Shown: one piece after another, positions 34,024 to 45,930 of the stretch | Layout: each line of letters begins with the position of its first letter | Numbering within the stretch: the first letter of the stretch is position 1 | NCBI GenBank assembly: GCA_963691655.1 | Contig: OY829326.1 | Span: 92,931,235 to 92,995,234, forward strand | Direction of reading: 5' to 3' | From: Toxonevra muliebris | Taxonomy: Eukaryota; Arthropoda; Insecta; Diptera; Pallopteridae | Length of the DNA: 64,000 bases | Made by a program: the position numbers and the translations under genes | The notes under the pieces: generated by a model | What the model was told of the DNA's origin: nothing | What the model saw: only the letters and a program-made list of their open reading frames with translations | Databases searched by the model: none

Positions 34024-35433
34024 AAAAGCATTAATTTGTGAAATTAAACTTAAAGATTAATATATACACACGTTTTCCGAACATTAGTCGTGTTTCAGGG
34101 TTATGGAATTAAAAAATTCGCATGTGTTAAGCGAATCGGAGTCAGCGTTTGAAGCCAGCATTGAAGTAAAAATTAAGAAAATTAAAATCAAATCTTATTT
34201 GAATCAAACATTGAAAAAAAACTTAAACAAAAATATTTAAATCAAATAAATTCATTTTTGAATTTAATTTGAATACGAAAATATTCAAAGTGAATACAAA
34301 ACTTATTCAATTTATGAAATGTTTGCCTATATATTTTTATGTTTCCATTCCAACTTTTCAAGTTTCTTTTTTATAAAACAACTGTCAAGCTGTTGTTTCT
34401 TCTATTGAAATAAAAACACAAGTCTCCAAAAAAAAAAAAAAAAAACAAATATAATTTTCGTTGCTACCCAGGCTGAGAAACAATTTAATCAAAAAGATTA
34501 AATATACATAAAAAGGTCCATTTAATCTTGTCTCTATATATGGAGCATACAAAAATGTTTGACCTGCTTTAAATTGTACTTTGGTTACCTTTAATATTAT
34601 TTTATAATCATGGTAATTGACCGTATAACCATAATTTTAAACTATGTTTACGTAGTTACAAGCATACATTATAGAGTAGAGCAGAATATTGTTGATAGTA
34701 AAATTACCATTCCGTGAAATTTGCATCTGCATCTAAATTCAAAATTGTGAACATTTAATTTGTTGTACTAGTTATATTAAAATAAACCAAAAATGATGAT
34801 GACGTAACACATAAAAATAATATTTACGCAGGAACAACAACACTAACAAGAAAAACACCCTATGTAAGTACTAAAATGCCAGAACGAATTGAGTTCAGTA
34901 CTTACTGTATTTATGTAAGTAGTAAAAGAGTCGCTTCCGCCGGAAATGGCGGCTGCCACTTCGAAAACTCAACTCATTAACAGCAAAAGCGGAAAAAGTG
35001 AGAGCATAATTTTCCTTTGTCGTTTTCTGTTTTCTTTTTTTTTCTTTATTTCACTTTACTTTGCACATTTTTACACAGAAAAAAAAAACTATGCAAATAT
35101 GTAGGTATAATTAAAAATTTCATTCACACTAAGTCGGTGTGGATTTTGGTAATATGAATTAAGAAAATAATTGACTGTACATTGAAATCAATGTAATTTT
35201 TTGAAGTGATCTCATTTTGAAAATTTTGAAAGCTACGATTAGTTATGGGTCATTTGTAGATAGATCGAAGGTGTGTGGAAGTCTACCATGTCGACATACA
35301 GGTAACCCAGCAATATAACATTTGTTTTAGGAGTGAGAGGTGGTTAAAAATTTGCATATTTTTACTTTTTACGAGAACATGTATATTTTTTAACCATTTC
35401 CTATGGCTCAATCTTCATCGGATTGTAATAACA
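34024..35433. other. AT-rich non-genic stretch
   Basis: No gene is seen. A poly-A run lies near 34428-34445. Confidence 0.5.
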
Positions 35434-36943
35434 TACACTCGCGCACAAAAAAAAGCAGACCTAAAATTTTTTCGTTGATTTCCATTTACTACTGTTTACT
35501 GTTATTTTTCGAGCTTGTTTTTTGATTTTCTGACTGCGTAACTCAATTTCTGATTTACTTTTGAGTTTTATATCGATGAGTACAGTTTGGTCTTAAAATA
35601 TTTGAAGGTTAAGTGAATATTAAAAAATAAGTTATGGTATTAACACATAAAATTTATATTATTAAATATAAGCGGCAAAACTTAGAAAATCTTTTAATAT
35701 CGAAAAAATGGGTTGTTACGAATCTTCAGTAAGAAGATTCTGGAAGAAATTTTTGGAAACCGGGAGTCTGACACGCCTATCTGGCAGTGGACGTCCAAGA
35801 AAAACAAATGGACATGAGGACAGAGATATTGTGGGATAAGTTTCAAAAATCTAAAAAAAAAACTTCACCAGAAATCTCTACAAAGTTGAGAGAGATGCAT
35901 AAAGTAAAAAAAGTTCAGAAATAAAATAAACGAAAATGATCTGGATGTACGAAGAGCTACGAAAAAGCCACTGTTAATAGCAAATATGCGTTTAAATCGT
36001 TTAAATTGATGCAGGGAAAAGATAAATTGGTCGTCTAATGATTGGGCTCAAGTCATATTCTCTGACGAAAGTAAAATAAATCTTGTTGGTCCAGATTCAG
36101 GAGTCATGGTGCGCCGCAGACCAAACGAAAGATACAGTGATGAATGCACCCAAAGTACTGTAAAGCACAGACCACACATTATGGTCTGGGGTGCAATTAC
36201 CAGCTGTGATGTTGGAGAAATTATTCTTCTGGAAGGTTCTGTGAACTCTTCAGTCTACATAGACATAATAAACAGAGGCAGATATATTCTAATTTTGTGT
36301 TATTACTTATTTTTCTTTTCATAGGTAGCGGAATATATAAAAGTTTTGGGGATACAGTCGTTACCATGGCCCGGAAACAGCCCAGACATGAATCCAGTTG
36401 AAAATATTTGGGCAATTATTAAACAGAAAATTCGTCAAAATAAGCCTTTAATTATTCCCAATTTTAAGTAAGCAATTGCATCCACTTGATACATCGAGAT
36501 TTCCCAAGATTCAATAAAAAAGTCTTTGTGATAGCATGTTTTCTCGGGTAGGAAGTGCTACCAAGGCGAAAGGAGGCATACTCATTACTAGAAGCCTTTC
36601 CTTTGTTTACAAAATTTACAAATATCGTTATTTATACATAAGTAACATGTAACATATTAAAAAACATCATTTTCACTCATTACAAACTTTTTTTTTTATT
36701 ATCATATTTGTGAATTTGACTTTACCATATAAGCTTTTTGGTAGCTTATATTGTTCTTGAATGGAATACATGCTTTAAGTACAGTCATTTTTTGTTTAAA
36801 CTTTTTGAAAACCTAACGAAATGTTTTTAATAACATAATTTTAATAAACTTAAACAAAAAAAAAGAAATTGGTTTAATAATAAATAAAAAGAATAACAAT
36901 ATTTTATCAAACCTAAAATCGGCTTTTTTTAAGCGCGAGTGTA
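35434..36943 (+). mobile_element. Third Tc1-like element
   Basis: TA at 35434-35435 and 36942-36943 flank inverted ends CACTCGCGCACAAAAAAAAG (left) and CACTCGCGCTTAAAAAAAGC (right, reversed). CCTAAAAT follows near both ends. Length is 1.51 kb. The ends are unrelated to the other two Tc1-like elements here, so this is a third family. Confidence 0.9.
35708..36475 (+). pseudogene. Tc1-like transposase lacking the second catalytic region
   Basis: The DNA-binding half is clear: MGCYESSVRRFWKKFLETGS then LTRLSGSGRPRKTNG, including the GRPRK motif, stopping near 35838. After decayed sequence the catalytic half resumes: WSSNDWAQVIFSDESKINLV holds the first Asp, and the frame then runs MVRRRPNERYSDE to HIMVWGAITSCDVGEIILLE and SVYIDIIN. 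The block that should hold the second Asp (QDN-PKH) is absent. Instead, GRYILILCYYLFFFS and a stop appear, followed by VAEYIKVLGIQSLPWPGNSP then DMNPVENIWAIIKQKI, where the terminal acidic residue is present. The replaced stretch is T-rich and ends TTTTCATAGGTAG. The gene is inactive. Confidence 0.88.
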
Positions 36944-37484
36944 TGTATATCAATTCATATTAAAAATGGTCACAGGACAATCAAGAATATTTTATCCTTA
37001 AAAGTATAATTTTTGATGTGTAAACATTCAAATGTGTAAAATGTAAGAATAACTGTAACGTAAGATGTAAGATAATTGTAACGTCCAGTTCCCATCTCGC
37101 TCACAATACTGCGCGACATGACTGTGCTACTCTAAACAATAAAGAGAGAAAAGAAGAAGAGAGGGAGAAATTAAAATACGAGAGGAGTTTGTTTATGTTT
37201 CGATCAATATATATGTACACACGAAATCAAAATATGTGTGTACATTTATTTGTGGCAGAATTATTTGTTGGTACAAATAAGCAGAGAAGTCGCCGTAGCA
37301 AACACAGGCGTTTGATAGGTTTTGCACTCGGTTAGTTAGATTGGATTAAAATTAAATATTTTTTAAAATATAAAAACAATACAAAATGATAAGTAATAAA
37401 GAATCTAGGTTTCAATAAATGTATAAACGAGATGCAGTGCAAATGATATCAAACCACGGCATTATAAAAATTTTGCTTTGTACA
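36944..37484. other. Stretch with a possible solo LTR or promoter-like sequence
   Basis: TGTAAGATAATTGTAACGTC begins a less AT-rich part at about 37064, preceded by a similar TGTAAGAATAACTGTAACG. AATAAA-type and purine-rich GAGAGAAAAGAAGAAGAGAG follow near 37140. It resembles an LTR in composition, but no partner copy exists in the window. Confidence 0.25.
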
Positions 37485-37697
37485 TTAACCTTAGAAAGGC
37501 AAGACTTTTTCATATATGTAAATAACAAAAATGTTAAACAGAAAAAATCAAACTTATTTACTATAAAATCACTTATTTACTTTAATAAAAATACATTGTT
37601 TCTTATTTTTATTAAATGCAGTTAACGCAACTCTCTGCGAAGTACTTTTAAGAAGTAATGCGGTGACTGGTCACCCCTGTTGCCTTTCTAAGGTTAA
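37485..37697. mobile_element. TTAA-flanked MITE with 14-bp perfect TIRs
   Basis: TTAA at 37485-37488 and 37694-37697 flank CCTTAGAAAGGCAA and its exact inverse TTGCCTTTCTAAGG. The interior is about 175 bp of AT-rich sequence with GGTGACTGGTCACC near the right end. Target and size point to a piggyBac-type non-autonomous element. Confidence 0.85.
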
Positions 37698-37710
37698 ATG
37701 AGAAAAGCAC

Positions 37711-37794
37711 TTATCGTTGCCTGAGGATTAATTTGGCGTATGTGTGTACAAATTCATATACCTATACGCCAAATCAATTCTCAGGCGACGTTAT
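37711..37794. mobile_element. 76-bp palindromic MITE, copy 1, with 4-bp target duplication
   Basis: The 76-bp element (37715-37790) has arms CGTTGCCTGAGGATTAATTT then GGCGTA, and the inverse TACGCC then AAATCAATTCTCAGGCGACG. TTAT flanks both ends (37711-37714 and 37791-37794). The second copy at 61206-61281 has the same length, the same centre in opposite orientation, and a different 4-bp flank. Confidence 0.9.
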
Positions 37795-38607
37795 GTAAAA
37801 TTTTTACATCTAATAAAATTTCAAATCGAGCTTAACTGTTTACTCATCAAATATCTTGCGTGCCTTGCACGCATCCATTGTTTTTTTATTTCAACATAGA
37901 ATATTTTTACTTTTTTACTTTTACTTGAAATGCGTTCGTTAACAGCCAGATCTAGTGAGCAAGAGTAGCACTAAGAGAGTAACCGTGCCATTCGTTTTCT
38001 GTGCTCCTTTTTACTAGATTTTTCTTGACAAATTTGGCCAAGTAATGGTATTAACACAACTAAAACAGCCGACCTCCAGCCGCCGACTTCTTTTGAGAGA
38101 ATAAACACAATAAGGGCGTCAACCTCTAACAACAAAAATATGTAAAAGAAAAACAAAACAAAAGCAATTAGATTTGATTATAATAATTATTGTTTTTACA
38201 ACTCATTTTGTTTTTTATTTGTGTTATCAATTGTCAGAAATAAAAAGAAAAATTCAAGATTGCGCAATTTTAAACAACTGTTGCAAACAAAAACGTAAAA
38301 ATTATCAAAATAATCGAGGAAAGCGAAACTCCAAAAAAGTATATGTATATAGATATAATATTCTCAGGTTAAAACTTGGCGCAAAAGAGAAAACATTCTG
38401 AACTTGAGATAATTTGAAAAGAATATATTGTAGCGTCGTGTAGGCGGCAGCCAATCTCTGAAATTTTTGTCCACACAAAATAAAATTCAATGTGTTTGTT
38501 TTTGAAGTTGAGGTCGGCTGCTTTGGTTGTGTTTATACCATAAAGTGTAGAAAACACACACATAAGAATAACAAGCTATGTGCGTATGATCAATTTGTTT
38601 TTGACAG
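37795..38607. other. AT-rich non-genic stretch
   Basis: Short open frames over 37971-38563 overlap on both strands and lack domains. No gene is called. Confidence 0.45.
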
Positions 38608-38609
38608 TC

Positions 38610-38716
38610 GTACCTAAATTAGAGCGTCAGCGTAGTTTATCTGTCAAAATTCTTATTCGTATTCAAAAATAGATTATTTTGACAGGTAAACAGAGCTATG
38701 CTTCAATTTAGGTATG
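38610..38716. repeat. Inverted-repeat mini-element
   Basis: Arm 1 (38610-38649) starts GTACCTAAATTAGAGC and ends TCTGTCAAAAT. Arm 2 (38676-38716), read in reverse, starts CATACCTAAATTGAAGC and ends CCTGTCAAAAT. Arms of about 40 bp are separated by about 25 bp. It has no coding capacity and is probably a small MITE. Confidence 0.7.
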
Positions 38717-39603
38717 AGAATAAAACTGAAATGTTACGCGTAATTTCATACGATCCCAAAAAGTATGCAAAAGTTTTTCATTGTAATATAATACAGTTAC
38801 TAAACTCTATGTCTTGCTGCTGTAATTTTTTTTTTCATTCTTGTTGATATTTTTTTTTTTCGTTTAAATTTTTTTTCGTTCATGCTAATTTATTCATCGT
38901 GTTTTTTGATTTGCATTTTGTCATTTGAATAAAGAAAAACTAAAAAACAGATTGATAAAAGTACATAAGTAATGAAATGTGATAAATAACATAAATAAAA
39001 CACAACAACTATTATGCTTGAACATACATAAGTCTCTGTGACGTTCCCAAATTTTACGATTTGCAAAATAGTGCCGAAAGTGTTATAAATCGCGTGGGGA
39101 TGGAAAAAAACGAAAATAAAAGTTTCACTTCACCTGCGAGTTCTTAAACTTTCTCTAGTTTTTTTTCTGCTTTTTAAATGTGTGGAAAATATTATAAAAA
39201 AGTCAATTTACTTGGAATTAAGTGAATTAATTTATTTTAAAATTTTGAACTAATTAAATATAATTATTCGAGTTTCGTATGGGTTCTGCGAACAATTCAC
39301 TTACAGCTTTTTCTCCATTTTTTTTTTTTTTTCTTATCAAGTTTTTCAAATATTTAACAGCTGAAGTATGTAAGTGTATACATTTTTGTGTTTTTCCTTG
39401 TTCGTTTAGTTTTTGGTTCAATTCTCCATATTTGATCTCCTGAAGATATTCTACTACATTCAAACTTCAAAAATAAATAAATTTAAAGTATACATTGCAC
39501 AATACAATAAATCCAAACAAATTTTTAAACTTGCTTCTTGGCAGAGAGAAGCAAGAGAGAAAGCTAGCTTTATACTACCTTTAAAATTTAAAAGATTCTT
39601 TTC
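38717..39603. other. AT-rich non-genic stretch
   Basis: No gene recognised. Confidence 0.45.
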
Positions 39604-40881
39604 TATTGGGAGTATGAATGTATAAACTCGTATTTTTTTCGTAATTTGGACATTTATTGTGAAAAAGTGATTATAAATTTATTCTTTAAAGTAGTGTCCA
39701 TCGTTAGCCACAACCTTTTCCCATCTTTCTGATAGCATACGGATTCCGCGTCGAAAGAACTCCTCATATTTTGAGGCTATCCACGAATCGACCCAATTTC
39801 TGAGTTCTTCGAAAGAACGGAAGTGCTGTTTAGCCAGGTCATGTGTCATCGATCGGAACAAGTGGTAATCAGAAGGAGCAATGTCTAGAGAATACGGCAG
39901 GTGGGGTAGCTCTTCCCATTTCAGCGTTTACAAGTATGTTTTTACTTGCCTTGCAACATGCCGAGCATTGTCGTGCTGAAGAATAACTTCGTCGTGTTTA
40001 TTCTCATATTCTGGCCTCTTATCCTTTAATGCTCTGCTCAATCGCATCAATTGTAGTCGGTAGCAGTTGCCAGTGATAGTTTCATTCGGTTTCAACAGCT
40101 CATAATACACGGCATCTTTCATATCCCACCAAATACACAGCATGAGCTTGGATCCATGGATGTTCGGGTTTGCCGTTAATGTTGATGCATGTTCGGGCTG
40201 TCCCCATGATTTTTTACGCTTTGGGTTATCGTAACGTATCTACTTTTCATCGCCAGTCACAATACGATGCAGAAAACGCTTTCTTTTCAGTCGTTCAATC
40301 AGCAGTTCACATGTGAAAAATCGTCGTTCGACGTCTCTCGGCTTCAATTCGTACGGCACCCAGTTTCCATGCTTTTGAATCATTCCCAATGCTTTTAATC
40401 GTTTAGAAATGGTTGATTGATCAACTCTTAAAGATTCTGCAAGTTCTTGTTGCGTTTGACATGAATCTTCTTCGAGTAATGCCTTCAATTCTGCATCTTC
40501 GAACTTTTTCGGGCCGCCTGAACGTTCTCTGTCTTCAACATCAAAATCACCACTTTTGAAACGGGCATACCACACCTGACACATTCTAACGTCTATAGCA
40601 CAGTCAGGATAAGCTTCAGTGTGTAAACGATGTGCTTCAGTTGCGTTTTTCTTTAAATGGAAGAAGCAAATTAAAACTTCCCGCAAATGTTGTTGTGTTG
40701 GCACGAAATTCGACATTTTCAGCTATAGTAAAACACTTTTGTAAAATTATTTGACAGATCAATTCTTATAGTATTTTTGGCGCTCTTCGAGATAGAATAG
40801 CTGTCAATGTCAAAAAAATGGCGCGTATGATAGATATGAAGTTAGTCACAATTACGAGGTTATACATTCATACTCCCAATA
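39604..40881 (-). mobile_element. Mariner transposon, nearly intact
   Basis: TA at 39604-39605 and 40880-40881 flank inverted repeats of about 27 bp: TTGGGAGTATGAATGTATAA then ACTCGTA at one end and CCTCGTA at the other. The length of about 1.28 kb is that of a complete mariner. The transposase frame lies on the minus strand. Confidence 0.96.
39679..40716 (-). pseudogene. Mos1-like mariner transposase with two nonsense codons
   Basis: One frame of 346 codons runs from ATG at 40716 to TAA at 39679, the normal length for the family. It starts MSNFVPTQQHLREVLICFFH and contains the two helix-turn-helix regions (CQVWYARFKSGDFDVEDRER near 46-65; RVDQSTISKRLKALG near 103-117) and WVPYEL. Catalytic residues are present: Asp at codon 156 (TGDEK), Asp at 249 (HDNAR) and Asp at 283 (APSDYHLF). 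Two nonsense codons break it: TAG at codon 159 (40240-40242), where TGDEKW is the usual motif, and TAA at codon 263 (39928-39930), where Glu is usual. One residue is also lost after NAR (usually NARPH), so the last two Asp are 33 rather than 34 residues apart. It resembles the mauritiana subfamily. Apart from these lesions it is well preserved, which suggests recent activity. Confidence 0.95.
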
Positions 40882-43550
40882 ATTTTTTTCCTTTTATCTC
40901 AGAATGTCTCTTGTGTCTCCAGTATGTCATATCTGTAGCTAATAATCTTTTTAATGTATTTTAGATGTAGTTACTACCCCTTGCCATAGGAGAAAAAGGA
41001 GGCGAATTCTGAAAAGAAAAGAAAATATGGATAGAAAAATATTAAAAATACGCATTTTTACCAAAAAATGTTTTCAAAAAACGTAAGAGAAAATGCAAGT
41101 TAAATTTTTTACATCAAGATTTACAATTTTGAATTCCAAATATGTACAGCTACTATTTATTTAAATATTCGAAAGCACTAAAGAGCACCTCTAGTGCTAT
41201 TTGCATAATGTTTTAACCAACTACGATGTAAAAATTCAAAGTTGTGGAAATGTAATTAAGTTAGAGTGCCTGTCCTATAGTAGGGCAAAGATGTGCAAAT
41301 ATAGAAAGAGTTGTTGGATTTTAATGAAAATTTACACTTACTAGTAATTTTTCTTTATAGAGTTAAAATATGAAATAAATATTTTTTACAAAATGCCAGA
41401 ATACAATTTTATAATCAATTATCACAAATTGCATGCATAATTTTCATACTTATTTAAATAGTTTTCAAATTTTGCTTCCCTTGCCCACAAACACTAAATC
41501 GCAGAGAGAAATAGCATGAAAATCGCAGTGTCTTACTAAGCGAAAACAGTTGAAAATAATACCTAAAAACAATAGTTTAATTTCGTTTAATTTTATAAAA
41601 AACTTCTGGTTACATTGTTTTAAGCTATTTCTTCCAACAAGAACGACAAGGAAGCTGCGAAAGGAACAATTTCAATATAAATGAAAAAATTGAGGTCTTA
41701 AATTTATCACCCGGAATATGTGAATGAATTGACTTTCAATTCTATTTATTTGGTTTATTCCTTCAAAATGTTGCACAAAAAAATTGAATCCGAAAATGTT
41801 AGTATTTCAATCATTAAACAGTTTTATTACATTAATTAACTGTTTAAGTCCAAAATTTATAAATCTAATTAAAAAGTGTTGTTCTTTTTATGACAAGTTA
41901 ATTAAAAATAATTGCTTTATTAAATATTCTGTTAATATTGTTAAAATTTCAATAAAAATGAATGCAACATGTAGGTTATTTTATTGTATTCTATGTTACA
42001 TAATTTTTTTTTTGCCTATTTTTTTCTGAGTTTTCCAGTTAGTTTAAAAGTATTAACCCTTAAATACTCACTGGTCACTGCAATGACCAACGACATCAGC
42101 GGCTGCCAAACTGGCATTTTACGCCATTTTACGCTCGACATTTAAAATAAACATCTAACTTTACTCACAAAAGTTTCCTTTATCAATACGCACAAATAAG
42201 AATAGAAAATGACAACTGTCGGATAATTACAGTTATCTTCAACTCCAAAAGCATATTTTGCACAAATTTTGAGCCAACAAACTGAAAAACAGTTTTTTTT
42301 TTAATTTTCAAATTTGTATATAACAAATATATTGCCATGTTTAAAGATTTGTGCCATCCCATTTGTGTGGGATAACACAAAATTTATTGCACATATATTT
42401 AAATTTATTCTTCAGATAATACCCAAAGGTTACTACTGCGGTCAACCAGCTAGATCGAAATTACGGAACCTTAAACTAATTTATTTTAAAACTCGTAGAA
42501 CAAACTTTGTTCTGAATCACAAATACAACCTCTAAGTATATTTTTAATTGAAATCGGTCTTACTGGACTGAGCGTTTATTTATTTATTGAAATCCCTGTG
42601 CTACACGGTTCAAAATTTTAATTTTACAAGCACAAGTCACAAATTAAATTTAAATATATACAAATACGTTTAAGTGTTAAATAAACAAAAACATCATTGA
42701 AATCCTCAGAGGTTTTTGGTTTAATATCAAGGTTCAAATTGAAGCGAACATATCCGCCCTGACATTATCCGAAACAAAATCTGGATGAGTATTTTCAAAA
42801 CAAATGTTCACATAATCGTCAAAGATACTCGTAAGAATTGATTACAATTAGCAGAATTATTTCGAGACAGCATAGGATAGGATGTTTTTGCAGGGTTAAA
42901 AATATCTCCAGATAATGGGTACAGTCCTGGGCGATCTTCTTAGGATGTGCCATTGTGCCAATTATTTCAAAAGTGTATAAAACGATTCGACTCAATCAAA
43001 AAGCCAGTTTAATCCTATTGAATGACAGTTTATTGAAAACGAATTTTGCCGGACAAGAATTCGCCGATATCATATATTTCGAAGTTTTATAACGCAATAG
43101 CAATAAAAATAAATACGTTTAAAGTAAAAATAAATTAAAATTAAAGTATGCATTGCTGCATCTATGGATCAGAGAGGGAACACTTGATTGTACCAAACGT
43201 CATTTCTTTTTGGCATTAGAATCCATTGTAATATCGGCTTAAAGCATTTCATTACAAAAAATTATATGTATATTTAAGTAAGAATCTGGATAATTTGACT
43301 AATCATTTTTAAAATTTTTTCGTTGCAGGTACATACACAAAAACTAAATCCATATTAATAAAAATACATGAAAACGTAGTAAGTAAATAGACTTAATAAA
43401 AATCGCGTAACAAAAAATTAATGTATGGAATATTCCAAAATGAAACAAACTTCACTGTACTGGAATATTATTATAAAAAAAATAAACAAAATCCAAAAAA
43501 TTAATAGGCGAGCGAAGAATAAAAGCAACTAAACATTCACATAAATTTAC
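40882..43550. other. AT-rich non-genic stretch
   Basis: No gene is recognised. TTAACCCTTAAATACTCACTG at about 42054 (first 20 bases quoted as TTAACCCTTAAATACTCACT), followed by GGTCACTGCAATGACC, resembles a piggyBac-type end, but no matching right end is clear. The frames at 41784 (81 codons) and 42314 (73 codons) have no domain. Confidence 0.45.
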
Positions 43551-43808
43551 CCGCTAATGGATCCAGAGATTGCCTAAGAGGGGAGAGGGTTAAATTTTTG
43601 AATCCGTAACATTTTTTTTATTCATGGTCAACGATCAAAATGTATGAAATTTTCATTAGTAAGAGGGGTTAACCCCAAAGTCTCCCTTGGATTCGCTGGT
43701 GAGCTTCGGAATATATAGAAAAGTTTGGGTGTATGAAATTTTGGGGACAAAACAAAATCCCGGCCTCCCCCCTCCCCCTCCTCTGCCCGTCTCTGGATAC
43801 GGTAGTCA
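43551..43808. mobile_element. Degenerate hAT-type MITE with two right ends in tandem
   Basis: The left end CCGCTAATGGATCCAGAGAT matches in inverse both TTGGATTCGCTGGTGA near 43687-43703 and CTCTGGATACGGTAGT near 43791-43806. TGTATGAAATTTT precedes each right end (at about 43640 and 43731). CCAGAGG next to GCGG at the ends is like the element at 53725. Ends are diverged and no target duplication is visible. Confidence 0.45.
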
Positions 43809-44261
43809 TAGATACATAGTGGCGAACGCCATTCAACGGATTATAATCCGAATAATTATTCGACTAGAATCCGCAAACTAGTGATATACATAGTTGATGC
43901 AGGAGCGCTGAGGCCTAAAAGCAGCTTGTTGATTTGGATTAGATAACCGCTGAGCCTTGATCAAAAGTTATCGATAGAACTTAAAACTTAATCAACACTC
44001 ATAAATTACCAATGCTAACTAAATTAAACAAACTTGTTCCAATGACTTCATTAGGATCGCAATGACTAGAACATAAAATTCTTTTCAATTTCATAGTTTA
44101 ATCTAAGAAACTCTAGTCTAATCACACAGCCCAATAAATTAAAAGCTTTGGCTTAGAAACAGAGTAACCTTTGCATAGTACCAAAAGAAAGATATTTTTC
44201 TCAACATTTTTCATTGAAGAAAGTTGTAGTCCAGGAAGTGATGAGTTTTTATACCTACAGT
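43809..44261. other. Non-genic stretch
   Basis: Nothing recognised except the small dyad GGATTATAATCC at about 43838. Confidence 0.45.
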
Positions 44262-44524
44262 AGCTGTCTAGAGACACACTTAGGATTGAATGGCCCATTG
44301 TGATACCACAAGGTTGGACCTACAGTTTAACGCCGGTTCCAACTGGCGGTGTGGCAATTTCTTATCTTTCGTAGTGATTTTGCTATGCTTGTCTACCAAG
44401 ACTTATACACTTTCTTATAATTCTCATACTTTTCATATTGATAGCGAATATAAGAAAGTTATGAGATTTAGCCACCAGACTAAGATGGTAATCGAACCCA
44501 AACCTACTAGACTATCTAGGTCGT
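44262..44524 (-). mobile_element. tRNA-derived SINE, family 1, copy A
   Basis: On the minus strand the head reads GACGACCTAGATAGTCTAGTAG (A box TAGTCTAGTAG), followed closely by GGGTTCGATTACC (B box), with part of the normal gap between them lost. The body and the 3' tail (GTGGTATCACAATGGGCC, CTAAGTGTGTCTCTAGACAG) match the copies at 48365 and 57494. The 84-codon plus-strand frame here is an accident. Confidence 0.85.
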
Positions 44525-45403
44525 CAAAAGGGGGGTTTATGTAAAAATGAGAAATATCTCATCTTCATGAGTAACTTTTCCTTAGACATTAATTTGAAAA
44601 AATTTAGTAGACGAAAAAAAAACAAAAACACTTTCAAATTTTTTTTCCAAAATTTGTTTGGCAGTCAATGTGTTAAGCAAATTAACATATTTTTAATGAA
44701 AAAGTATGTATTTAATTTTATCAACATCATTTGAATAAAAGGGTTAATTTAATTTACATAGACATTTTTTTAGTAACTATCAACATATAATACCCATACT
44801 TCGCTTCATAATTTTACTAATTTGCCAAAAATTATAAATCGAAAATTATAACCGAACCCTTGCACAGTTCATATTTCATAAATTAAATCTACTTCCAAAT
44901 TTGTTTTGCTGGCTGGATATAATATTATGAAAAATTATGTAAATTTTTATTTATTTACCTGAATTTTCGAAATATTACGAAATTAAGGAATGAAAATAAC
45001 CAGAGCATAAAATTTGCATAATTTCTTCACCAGTTTTCATGTCCAACAAGAACAAATATGAAGCATTTCATTTTGACTGGCGTTAATTGTATCGCTTGCA
45101 TATCCACAATGTCTATGTCAAACGCATCACGGACAGAAGTTAATTTAAATTAACTTAACTGACGCAAACAATTTAGACTACCAGACAACGAACATACATA
45201 TCTATATATTCTTCAAGTAGACACAAGGAACAAACAGAAATAATTTGATGTGTATACATATTTTAAAAAGGTGACATGCTCACTGATACAAAAAAAATAT
45301 TTATTTGGAATTAATTAATTATTGTGTTTAACACAAACAAAAAAAATTGAATTGAATATTTGTATGTTAGCCCAGTCGGTAGAGTAAAAAATGCACCAAA
45401 AGT
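44525..45403. other. AT-rich non-genic stretch
   Basis: Nothing recognised. Confidence 0.45.
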
Positions 45404-45822
45404 TCATAAAAATTCTTAACTGCGATTTTTTTTCAGTAACTGTTAGTGGGGGTATGATAGATTCAAAAACCACAAAAATCAGTTATGGGGTTGCAGAGTG
45501 AAAAAATGCGCGCGCATCCACAGTACATCCAAAATACTAAATTAGCATTTTCTTAAATATTGAATATCTCGAAAATTATGACATATAAAATAAAAAGACT
45601 TTTTTTTTAGGAAATCACTCAAGCTTTTTTTTGTCGCAAGTAATTTTTTGATATCTCCAACGGTTAACTAGTTATTAGTAAAAAAAAAGGCTTTTTTCAC
45701 CAAAGAGGGGGTTTTTTGGGGGTATCACTCTGCAAGCCCAGGACTGATTTTTGTGGTTCTTGAATCTATCATACCCTCACTAACAATTACTGAAGAAAAA
45801 TCCCAGTTCAGAATTTTTATGA
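45404..45822. mobile_element. Foldback element with 98-bp arms
   Basis: Arms at 45404-45501 and 45725-45822 are inverted copies with about 85-90% matching by eye. They share GGGTATGATAGATTCAA, ACCACAAAAATCAGT and TTGCAGAGTGA. The 223-bp centre is AT-rich, with T runs and no gene. The long arms and absence of a transposase mark a non-autonomous foldback or MITE. Flanking duplications are not clear. Confidence 0.85.
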
Positions 45823-45930
45823 TGTAAATCATTATAATGACCTGACTGTAATAAAATATTTATATAAATATTAATATTAAACCTCATAAAGTCATAAGTC
45901 TAATATTTGAATGTGATATTCTAACATTGA

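Noticed and set aside
37064..37330. Possible solo LTR
   Set aside because: The composition is suggestive, but there is no partner copy, target duplication or defined end in the window.
42054..42900. Possible TTAA-flanked element starting CCCTTAAATAC
   Set aside because: The candidate right end (GCAGGGTTAA near 42890) matches only at CCCT and A-rich bases; not enough for a call.
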